Shown: positions 48,054 through 58,345 of the stretch, piece by piece
How positions within the stretch are numbered: the stretch's first letter is position 1
How the letters are laid out: each line of letters starts with the position of its first letter
Assembly: GCA_014706295.1 (NCBI GenBank)
Contig: JACSVZ010000001.1
Coordinates: 85,310,237 to 85,374,236, forward strand
Reading direction: 5' to 3'
DNA length: 64,000 nt
Source: Lycocorax pyrrhopterus obiensis
Lineage: Eukaryota > Chordata > Aves > Passeriformes > Paradisaeidae
Translations under genes and position numbers: made by a program
Notes under the pieces: model-generated
Seen by the model: the letters and a program-made list of their open reading frames with translations, nothing else
What the model was told of the DNA's origin: nothing
Database searches by the model: none

Positions 48054-51000
48054 CCAGTCAAACCCCTCTCCTTGAGCAGTCTGATAGAGCAGGTTGTCCA
48101 GAGCAATATCCACCTTGCCTCTGAATATCTGCAAGCACAGAAACTCCTTTTCTCATTTTCCACAGGTTGTGCCCCACCCAACCACCTCTTCTAGGAAAAG
48201 AGACCTCAGCTTAGCTAGCCATGTCTTCTAAGCTGCCTGCAGACTGTGGCAGACAGGATTGAACTAGGGACATTGATTCATGCTTTTCATGTATTTTTGA
48301 AACTGTATGTGTGCGAACCTCCTCAAACAACAAAGCTAAGGGAAAAAAAAAAAAGGCAAAAAAAGCCCTTTTCCTGCAAAAATACCATGCAGCTGCTTGC
48401 ATTACAGCCCAATTCCCGCTTTCAAGGAACATAATCAAAATTAAGCTGTGCTCCATCCCTGAATTTACTCTTCAGAGCTGGTTCAAGCATGGTCAAACAG
48501 CTATCACACTTGCAGTTGCTGATTTGCAGTGTGGACATGAATGTGGTGGCAACACTTGAGTGGTCATACTCCTGCCCTTGATACCGTGTGTACTGGTGAT
48601 ATGGGAATCCAGTAGAGCTGGATACCTGGTGAGTCACTGCCAGCTGCTAGGCAGGAGCAGAATGAGTGCTGGATATTAGCTGTGGTTAGTGACAGCCAGA
48701 ATCTCTTCCCTCTGTGCTACTTAAGTAGAATGTACAGGATTAGTAATGAGAGAGAGCCTGATCTACGTTTTCAGAATAATTAAGAGGCTAAGAGAGATTA
48801 TAAAAGGAAAAATTGAACAAGCAGATATAGTTTATGCATGCATTGAGAAAGGAAAATAAATAAACTGTGGTAAAAATAATTTCTCACTCTTTGCTCCTGA
48901 ATTTTGTATTCTCATCCCTTGCCATATCTGGGCAGTCAGGTTTCTCAGGGATCCAGCTCTGCACAAATGTCTTCCTTGTCTGGCAGTCAAAAAAACCCAA
49001 AAAGAAGTGAGATACAATGGTACAATCGGTAAAGCACAACCAGATGTGGGGAAAATAAGTGGTGCAATTCTCTTAACATTTGTGACAGTACACCAGGAGT
49101 GAATACTGACTAGAGCGTCATATCTTAAAGATATTTTCTGAGGTTTCTGCTCAGCTTAATAATGGGCAGACCACCACATTTTTACTTTGTAAGCTTTTAG
49201 TTTTACTTTTTGATCAAAGGCCAGAAACTTTTAAACATGTGCTATCAAGATTATTTTAGTGAGGTTTTCCTAATGATGGAGGGAAAATAGGTGTTACTTT
49301 TTGTATCATTGTCCAAAACCGATGTAAGGGCAGGCATCCTGATCAGAAAGACTATTTTTGGTGACATTCTAGTTCCTGCTATCTTTAGATTTGAAAAAAA
49401 AGGTACTTTTTCTCATTAAAGGTAACCTACTTGTACAATTCACTCATACTGAGATATATAATATCCTTTACTGAGGGAGAATGTGCACACAAATCTTCAA
49501 GAAAAGATAGCAATTTTAGTCCAAACTCTCCTGTAAAGAAGAGAAAGGACAGGCATTCATTCAGTTTATTTAACAGTTTTCCTTGCATTTATACTCTTTC
49601 CATAATGAGGAAATCAAGTGAACTTCTTTGTCTGTGAATTCTTTTCATATTTTTTAGGGATGTGCCTGTGGTGAGGTGGCCATGAATACCTGTGGGAAGG
49701 TTTGTGTGAGGATAGAACTCTTCAGTATTGAAGTTTATGTCACCTGCTTTCTTAAGCCCTAGAGCCACCTTGGCTGACTTTGGTGTAGAAAAAGTGGTGC
49801 AACAGCTCAATTGAGGCAAAATATATTGTTTAGCAACAAAAGTATCTGTAACAAGCAATATCAGAACAGCTTCTACTTTAAACACTGAATTAGATTATAC
49901 AGAAGATTAGAAATTAGTGGGATATATTTAGAAGTCATGCAAGGTGATTGAATCACTACAATGATTTTCAGGAGAAAAAGGTGAAAGAGTAATTTTACCT
50001 GCATTTGCACATATTTGTAGATATATTTAACCTATACTATTCATAGAAAATTGATCCTACTCCACAACTAATTAAGGCTGGAATGCTATCCGAATGATGC
50101 TACTTTGAAACTAGTGTATCAAATTAGCAAGGGTTTCTTCCAACCTAAATTATGCTGGTTTTTAAAATCCTGGTGTACAAAACCAATTCTTACATAGGAA
50201 CCTAATTCTTAATTCTTAGGTTTGTGTGCCAATCCCAGCTAGACAAAATGGGTACTTCGTTGTAAGTATCATCACCATGTTTTTAAATAGGGTTCCAAAC
50301 AATGGACAATTTTCTTCTCTGTGATTAGGCTGGCTCTGCCCAAGCCAGCTCCCCTAACATCTTCACAAGTCTCTGTCTTTCTTCAAGTTGATGCTCTCAG
50401 TACAAGATCTGTCTCCAGAAGATCTTCTCATTCTGAGTGTTTTGGTGATGGGTGGATTATGGCCTTTTTGTGCTAAACTATCAGCCAAAATATTAGTTTC
50501 TATAAGTTTTTAAGCAGTCAACATATTTTTCTTACTGAAGATGTTGACTTAATTTAGGTCTTCATCAGCAAGAAATATGATAATAAACCTACGAAGATCA
50601 GTCATTGTATTTGATAGGAAATTAATTTAAACAATTTATAATTTATCCTTAGTTTGAAAGTGAGCATCTCTTTTGTTCCCATTTACTGAATTGCTATATG
50701 ATTTATACCAGGCTAATTTTTATCATTTTACTGAAGTTTTTCCTGGCTAATATTGATCTAAATGAGACCAGGGCTCTCTTCTACCATCAAGGACTGAACA
50801 TAACCATCATTAATTGCTGTTTCATCAGGCAACTGATAACATATCCTTCAGCTAAGAATAGCTATGTCTCTTTGAACCACTTGTAATGCAATTATGAAAG
50901 GCAGAAGAGCTTTAAAAGTGGGATTAAATACATTTAGAAGTGATAGGGTTCTTTGAGTAGTGCACATGGACAAGACATGAATGATGAGACTTTGGAAACT

Positions 51001-52688
51001 AGAAATGTTAAGGCTTCTCACAGTGAATACAGGAGTGTAAAAATTACATGTTTTTATTTTTTATCTGCTGTACTGTCAGAAAGTAGATTATACTTACAAC
51101 AATTTTTTTTATGAGTCTGTATTAAAGAACACCAGTCATCTATAAAAATATCACTTCTGTTCAAGGCTCCTTTTCCATTTTATTTTAACATGAAAGTTGT
51201 TGTGTTGTGAAAGTTTTAAGTAAAGAGATTGGAGGTAAGATTCTACAGCTTTTTCAGCATTTAATTTTTTTTTAAAATGTTCAGAGCTTACAATACACTG
51301 GGTTGGGTTATTCTATCTCCTGTCAAGTCCACTTCCAGTTCCATTCATATATGGGTCATATGTGGGTCGCCCTACCATTGGAGAGGAGGAGAAAAAAAAT
51401 AGACCAAAATAGGAGGCAACAACTCTACAAGTTTAAAATTTTTTAGAAAAATTCGTATACAGTCCGACATGAAACTACTTTGACATCATTTATACAAATG
51501 GATTCAGCATCATGCTGCTGGTATCACATTAAAAAGGAATTATTTTCTCAATTTCATGTAAGTAATTTTGATTTGAGTGGACGTTCAACTAAATTAATGA
51601 TGCAGATCCATCACTTACTGTACCTTGGGACTGGACTTCAGTATGGAAGAAGGGATCCATATTCCAGTTTTCCTATGATCCAGCTTCCTTGAACAATGTA
51701 TTTTACTGTTTAAGAATCTTTCCCTGAATAAGATTACTCCTCTTGTTGAGTTCTTGCATTGAAATCAGCGCAGGTTTCTCTGTGGGTTTTCACAGGCACA
51801 GCATCAATTTGCCATTAAACAATACTGTTCTACCAGGTTTGCATTAAGGTATTGTCACCAGTGTTAGTACAGCAGCTTTATGAATTGCCTCCACAGTGCC
51901 ATGATGATCTTCAGGATGTCTGGATGACTGAAATCACACCTGAATATGAGCTTCTGGTAGTTTGCAGAAAGACTCAACTGCTGCTTTTGCCTAGGGAGTC
52001 TGTAACAAAACCCCACCTCGTCCCAAGTACTTCTACAGTTCATTTCATCTGTCACTAAATGAAATATTTATTTCAAATCTGAAACTTATTTTTCAAAGTC
52101 GTGGGTTGGATTGAATTAAAATAAATATGGCATTTGAATTTATCTTATTGCATTTCCTTTTGCTTTTGACACTTAATTGGAAAAATCAGTTATTCACTTA
52201 ATTCTAGCTTTAGGGACAACTGAAGTTCTAGATAACTTCTAACTAAACTGGTCAGTGTACACTAAATCAAGTTACTGTGTTTGTTGTGGCATTTCTTGTA
52301 AGTACAGTGGGATTTGTATCAGTTAATGATGTGAAAAAAAAATTGAAATAAATGTAATTGAAATTTAAATTATTAGTCTAAAAAGTAGGCTAGGCTACAA
52401 AAAGTGACTGGGGTCTTTCTATAGCCAAAATTGAATAGGAGACTGCAGAGGGTACATAATCTCTTAAGGTATGAAGAATGAATCACCATCCGGAAGCACC
52501 TGTTCCTCTCTGCAGGCTATGAAGGGAGAGAAAAATCAGCATAGACTAGATGCTTAACTTTCATTGTCACTTCAAGCAATTTGAATTCATCCTTAGCATC
52601 ACTAGTGCCTTAGGAGACTTTATACTGAGTGTCTTGTGCAATGTGTCAATTATTTAATGAGACTGAAACAAACTATTTAAAGGTTTTC
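48054..52688. other. Unique non-coding DNA, no gene found
   Basis: No gene, RNA gene or transposon recognised. An A12 run with a following A7 lies at about 48341-48365. The sequence is otherwise A+T-rich and unremarkable; open frames reach at most 98 codons. Confidence 0.5.
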
Positions 52689-52707
52689 TTTTTTTTTTTT
52701 TTTTTTT
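52689..52707 (+). repeat. Poly-T run (T19)
   Basis: Nineteen consecutive T residues, preceded by TTTTC. A simple homopolymer with likely length variation; no retrocopy body is visible on either side. Confidence 0.9.
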
Positions 52708-52799
52708 GGTATTTTTGAATTGAATGTGTGTACTTTAGGTTAGCATTCCACCCAGACTGGAATCCTGACCTTTGTACTGCTAAAAGCCATGCTGGAATA

Positions 52800-53100
52800 T
52801 AAATATTCCATCCAAATAAAGAGTTTAAAATGCTCCCTGTTTAAAAATTTAAATATTTTTTCTATTTGAATCTTGTTTCATATTTTAATAATGACCTGAA
52901 TAATTTAACAGCATTTGGGCTAAATAAAAACCTCTATGACGTGCTTTCTCCTTTGCCATTTGAGACACTACTATGCAAAATAATGTCTGTGCGGATGAAC
53001 AGAGGGCTCCCCTGTGACCTGTGGTGTGTATAATTTAATCACAAGGCATTTCTTTATGCAGACACCTTAATGGCTGAGGACAGAAATTGGTATGAAGGTT
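52800..53100. other. Candidate conserved noncoding element
   Basis: Non-repetitive sequence that combines A+T-rich words with retained CpGs (CTATGACGTGC, GTGCGGATGAAC) and a TAATTTAATCAC word, without transposon similarity. The texture resembles deeply conserved enhancers, but this is not testable from one sequence. Confidence 0.33.
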
Positions 53101-53479
53101 TATCTTAGCATGACTGTGGCTCTGTATATTGTGTTAGTTCTGTTCATTTGTCCTTGTTGCAGTGCTACAGAAATCCTGTGCCAGGCTGGTGGACAGCAAG
53201 GATGTAGGATGAAGGATGCATTTCTCGTCTGGTTTGTAGATATGCTCCTATGAAGCCTCCTGGGAGCTATATGTCTGACATTTTTCTCTTGCTGAGCTCT
53301 TTGGAAAGGGCTTGCAAGATCAGATCAAACAGCTGTGGCTCAAGAAGACGGACAGGCAGCGTGGTTTTATTTTTCCTCAGTTCGTAAACCTCCATAGAGG
53401 ACCCTTAGGATTGCTTAGACTTGAGTCTGCAATACATTTTTACCAGGAGATGCCAATAAAAGCTATGTTTCCCTCATGA

Positions 53480-53700
53480 CCTCAATGTGAATATAACAAA
53501 TGATCCAAGTGCTGGGACTCAGCCCTTGGCTGCCATGAGCTGGTACATCTCGATGGACGCCTGTAGAGCTGTGTGTGTTGGCCAGGCCATTTGCTATCCT
53601 AAGGCTGTTATCATGCCGCAGAAAGAGAAGTATTAATCTCTATTGCATATTTACTGTTAAATTATTGAACGGAAGCCAGAAAACAGTTTCTCCTTTTTGT
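53480..53700. other. Candidate conserved noncoding element with small open frame
   Basis: Unique sequence with locally retained CpGs (ATCTCGATGGACGCC, CATGCCGCAG, GAACGG). It contains an ATG-initiated frame of 33 codons (53537-53638) that is open further upstream to about 53460. I do not recognise the peptide and see no ribosomal context, so regulatory DNA is preferred to a micro-ORF. Confidence 0.25.
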
Positions 53701-54155
53701 TGACTTGGGAAAAACTTCTACTTTCTTGTAAGGAGATGAAGCTGAAACATTATTTGATGATATTTAGAAAATATATGCAAAACTGTCTTTGAGACAATCC
53801 TTTGTGTGATTGCATTCTTAGAATGTCAGTGATATCTATAGCTTAATAGTGGTGTGGACTCATTTTCTCCCTACTCGCCATTACCACTGTTACATTTCTG
53901 CAGCCAAGCTGTGCCCGTTTCTGAGTTCTGTCCTGTGGAAAGCCAACAGCTGCAAAGCAATTCTGAGCTTCCTCTCCTGACATTGATAGAAGAGCAACTG
54001 TACTTGGAAAGATGAAGGGCACATCTCGTCATCTTTACCAAAGTTAAAATTTGTGAGATCATAAAGGGAGACAAGCAGATAACAGGAGAAGACGTGCACA
54101 ATGTATTACTCCTCAGAGTACTTGCATGCTCTTGTGGCTTGTGTGCTCATACTTG

Positions 54156-54347
54156 TGTGGTGGGTTGACCCTGGCTGGATGCCAGGTGTCCACCAAAACC
54201 ACTCTATCCCTCCCCTCCCTTAACTGGGCAGAGGAGAGAAATACAACAAAAGGCTTGTGGTCATCATAAGGACAGGGAGAAATCACTCACCAATCGCTGT
54301 CATCAGCAAAACAGACTCAATTCAGGGAAATTAATTTATTACCCATC
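54156..54347 (-). mobile_element. Neoavian ERV LTR fragment, terminal part
   Basis: Begins with TGTGGTGGGTTGACCCTGGC and continues with TGGATGCCAGGTGTCCACCA, CACTCTATCCCTCCCCTCC, GACAGGGAGAAATCACTCAC and CAAAACAGACTCAATTCAGG. From memory this is the terminal part of an LTR family widespread in Neoaves. The minus orientation is supported by an AATAAA on the minus strand (54335-54340) about 180 bp before the LTR end at 54156. Similarity stops near CCCATCAAATAG; the next expected part of the LTR is absent here and a later part appears at 56481. The element encodes no protein. Confidence 0.8.
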
Positions 54348-56480
54348 AAATAGTATATTTTGTTTTGTTAGTGTTCTAACAGGTAATTGCACACTAGGTC
54401 TACCATGCTGGAAAGTAATTATTTCATATCCAGTTCTACTGATCAGTACAGACCTGAATGTTGCCTTAATTACTGACTAGTGTGGTTCTCTCTTCATGGC
54501 ACCCTGGGTTCAGAAGACCCAGACTCCTAGGAGAGCTGTGGTGCTTCAGACCCTGCTAGATAAGTAGCTTTGGGTTTCTTCTAGGCTTTTGTAGAACTCA
54601 AATGCCCAGGCTCATATATAACATCATTATTGCTTCATCAACCTGAGGCCCGGCATCACTGGACTAGGATTGATGTTTTAGGATTTAGCTGAAAAGGATG
54701 TCAACACAGACTACAGCAGTGTGAGGCTGATACTCCACTGAACCATGCTTTCTTGTTCAAAGGATGTACAAGCATCTTTGTCTGTGTGAGGAGGATCTTA
54801 GGCATCTTCAAATGAGACTAGACTAAAAGATCCAGACATTTAATTCTATTTTCAGACTTTTGCTGTTTAAAAAAAACACCAAAGGAATCTTTATTTGTTA
54901 GAAAAGAGAATCTCTGAAGAAATGAGCAAGTCTTTTACTGTCTGATCCTTGTTTTGTGTCTTGGAAGTCATTAGATAGGACTTAATATTTTGATTCTAGT
55001 TTGACTTCATTTATGCAAATGTATCTTAATTAAAGGCAGCCATCCTAATTTGTAGCTGAATCTCTGAGATCAGAATCTCACCTGAGGAGTACCCTATTTG
55101 GATGCAGTATCTCATTTCCACACACAGTAAACTCAGGCATAAATATTAATCCTCTCCTCATATATTCTTGTTGATATGATTCCTAATGTTTTGCTTCCAT
55201 GCAGATGTGACATCACTTCAAGCTTCTTCTATCTAGTTAATTTTTAAGAAAAGCAGAATGAGATTGTTTTGGTGTGGCCTCTGTAAATGACTCTTTGGAA
55301 GGCTGAAACAGCAAATCTGAGGCAAAGGAGCTGACTCAACAGAGCCAGTTACATTTGTCAGAGCTTATCATTGCAGTTTTCCTAGGATGCTTGGCTCAAA
55401 AACTATTCTACACACACACACGAGGCGTACACAAATAGAAAAATAGGCACAACGAAGTTCAGAAGTAACCATAAATAACTTTCCTTATTCACTTTGCATG
55501 TGTTCCATGTAGCGTATGAAAACTAAAATGCAAAACAGAGTCATTGCAATGGTTCCTTTACCATGCAGACACTATCCACTGTTGCCAGGTTTCATCACTG
55601 TACACTCAGATTTCTTTCTTTCCTCTCTACTATCTGTCATGATTTAGGAACGTCTTAATCACATTTGAATGGGTATTTGATATGTCGCTATTTAGGTCAT
55701 GATTAGAGAGATAGCTTTTGAGTTCTTTTGCAGCTGTCAGTTGTAGCATTCTGGTTGTACCACACTTACAAATGACATGAGGGACAGTAGAATGATGTCA
55801 TTAGATTACAGACAGATCATTTATAATATTTCAGTGTCTCCTCATATGTGATATTTACAATGGCAACTGATTTTAAGGCCATCTGGTTAATAGCTGTTCA
55901 GGATAAAAGGCAAGGTACAGGAAAAATCAAAATCAAACACACAGATACCTAAACTGTAACATAGATAATAGAGCCACTAACAAAGACCAGTCACTGATCA
56001 TTGGACATCTGATGAAGCTACTTAAGCACACCCTCGGCGAAATTAAATCTAGAATTTTGTATCTGGTAAGAAGGGAAAATAATTATCCTGATCATTGCAA
56101 TTTGTCCTATCTTCCTATTAAACTTTATGTCTAACTGTTTTCTGTGTGACCTTGTTCTCTTCTCTCTCCAGCTGTGTGTGGGTGGTTTGATGGTAAACTT
56201 CAAGCAGGACTAGCCAGTGAGTAAAAGGAACCTGGAACCTGGAGACACTCAAGGTGGGAGGTGGAGGCTGGATAAACAGTACCTGGAGCTTGTGCATAGA
56301 TTCTAGATGGATTTACAGTCTGGTCTGAGGTTTGAGGGGACCTATAAACCTGAGGACAGATTGAAAATAGAACTCCCAAAGGAATTACAACCCAAAGTTC
56401 CAATTTAAGCACTTAATCCTGTTAAATTGAAATATTCTTTCTCCCTGCAGATGGTTATCCTTGAAGGTGACAGAAGATGA
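54348..56480. other. Unique DNA between two pieces of one LTR family
   Basis: About 2.1 kb of ordinary A+T-rich sequence with no recognised gene or transposon. It contains a short (CA)n run at about 55412-55422. It separates two LTR pieces that are collinear and in the same orientation, so it may be an insertion or rearrangement product; its own nature is not recognised. Confidence 0.45.
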
Positions 56481-56885
56481 CAGTCCTTCCCAAACTGCTA
56501 CATCATGGGTCACTCTTCCATGGGGTGCAGTCCTTCAGGCACAGCCTGCTCCAGTGTGGGTCTCCCTACAGGGTCATGTATTCTACCAGGAAATCTGCTC
56601 CAGCATGGGCTCCTCACTCCACAGGTTTGAAAGTCCCTGCCAGGACCCTGCTCCAGCACAGGCTTCCATGGTGTCACAGCTCTCTCTCAGTCACCCACCT
56701 TCTCTGGTGTGCATCTCCTCCAAGGGCTGCAGGTGGATCTCTGCATCTCCATGGTCCTCCATGGGCTGCAGGGGCACAGCTCTACCACCATGGTCTGCAC
56801 CACGAATGGCAGGGGAATTTCAGCTCTGGCACCTGGAGCAGCTCCACCCCTTCCTTCTGCACTGACCGTGGTGTCTGGGTAGTTT
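56481..56885 (-). mobile_element. Neoavian ERV LTR fragment, internal part
   Basis: Matches from memory the internal part of the same LTR family as 54156-54347. It contains a degenerate tandem series of roughly 50-60 bp units with cores such as CTGCTCCAGTGTGGGTC, CTGCTCCAGCATGGGCTC and CTGCTCCAGCACAGGCTTCC, then GGGCTGCAGGTGGATCTCTG, CATGGGCTGCAGGGGCACAG and TTCTGCACTGACCGTGGTGT. Similarity ends soon after TGTCTGGGTAG, well short of the other LTR terminus. Frames of 134 and 143 codons on the + strand are LTR-derived and not genes. Confidence 0.82.
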
Positions 56886-58265
56886 TTGCAGAACTGCAAA
56901 GACAGTAATCACTGTTGTTGTTTATCATTGTTGAAGACTTGAGAAAGACCTGTGATGTAGGCATGTGGTGGTGAGCAAGAGAAGACAAACATTTTAGGAG
57001 AAAAAGGTGAAATTGATAGAAGAAGTCATGTCAAAAATGATTTTCAAATAAAACCATATTTCTGTTTAACCACACCTTTTTCACTATGAGGAACAGTCTT
57101 TGGCCACAATGCAATACATTATGAAAGATGCTGTATGATAGGGGTGATTGGCCTACAGAGGAGGGAGGAGATTTGAGACAACACAGCTGTCTCTTCCATG
57201 TGTCACTGAGATTTTCTTTTATACAGGCATATGTGGTTTTCAGTCAACTATTTCAAAATTTTTATTCATATTCATTTTCTTTTTATTCATTTTCACTCAA
57301 TAGCTTAACCTTTAGTGAACAGAATAAACTGCCTTACTGCCTTCTGATCTATTTTCATCCCTTTTGATTGTCACCAGTAATAAATGGTAGAGCTAATCCA
57401 GGAAATGTCTGTGGAAACGGAATCCATGGGGGGATACCAGAGAGTCAGCATGATCTTTCTCTCCTACCACAGGAAAGTCTAGATATTTGCATCTGAGCTA
57501 CCTGCTCTGGGCTCTGATACAATGAAGGAAATGGGCTTGTTTAAGGGTTTTTCCCTTTGTTGACCTTAGGAAGAAACTCTTTCCTATATGCATCTATTAA
57601 TATCAAAGGATGTTCTATTAACAATAAATTAACTAACTAACTTCTATTAACTATAACTATTCTATTAACTATAGTCTAAGAATATAGTCTGGGTCAGATG
57701 TAGGTGCCTACACTGGAGACATCTCAAAATACATAAAAAAGAACTTGCATATCTATTTTTCCCTATGCTTCAAAACTCTTTTGCACTGTCTGATAAAACA
57801 TACTACCCTTCAAACTTGCTTCTTTGCTTCTGGTACCCTACTTTTGAGTAAATGTCCTGCTTTGAGCGAGTGTTAGTGTTAAAAATAGTCTTTGTTATCC
57901 ATAAAGGTTTCAACAGCTTTCCAGCATTTCCTTGATTTGATTGTAACTGACTTAGAGTCAGCAGTGACCTACCAGTACATGGCTGCTGCTCAGTTCTGTG
58001 GACAAGAGAGATGCCAGGTTTCTCACTAGCACTTGTCATGAGCAATGATGGCACAGAAGCTTGTCTGGAAAGAACCTGCTGGATGTCGCCAGGAGCAGCT
58101 AATAAATTCAGTGTGTTTCAGTGAGGAAAAAATGTCAGAGAATTTGTCTTGTGCAGAGAAAGGAAAATCAATGAGATCAATACTAAGTAAAAATATTATT
58201 GTTTTATCCCAATGAAAGTAAACTACTCCTGGCATTACTGTAGTCATCTTGTTTTTCCCCTGCAG
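56886..58265. other. Unique non-coding DNA
   Basis: No gene recognised. A small cluster of the word TTCTATTAAC occurs three times at 57613, 57642 and 57659, with TAACTAAC units between, forming a short A+T-rich pseudo-tandem repeat. Confidence 0.5.
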
Positions 58266-58345
58266 GATATTATCTGCATGAGAGAGGTGCAGAGTGATGC
58301 TGCTATGATCAGTGAGGCTATGACAGCCATTGAAAGCTCCTCGGG
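58266..58345 (+). other. Weak candidate exon (80 bp)
   Basis: A strong acceptor-like sequence (CTTGTTTTTCCCCTGCAG, ending at 58265) is followed by 80 bases that stay open in only one frame and then by a donor-like GTAAAT at 58346. The open frame would enter in phase 0 and leave in phase 2, encoding 26 residues rich in Glu, Ser, Ala and Met with a helical look. I do not recognise the peptide. A frame of this length is open by chance about 30% of the time, so the support is mainly the splice-site context. It could be an exon of a long noncoding RNA, of an unseen large gene, or chance. Confidence 0.2.

Noticed and set aside
47541..48194. Long open frames (up to 213 codons) on both strands
   Set aside because: They are translations of the pentanucleotide/hexanucleotide purine array and consist of Gly-Lys-Glu-Arg or Pro-Phe-Ser-Leu repeats. 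All registers are open because the tract cannot form stop codons easily.
56461..56908. 134- and 143-codon frames on the + strand
   Set aside because: They fall within the LTR fragment and translate its degenerate tandem units; no protein is known to be encoded by this LTR.
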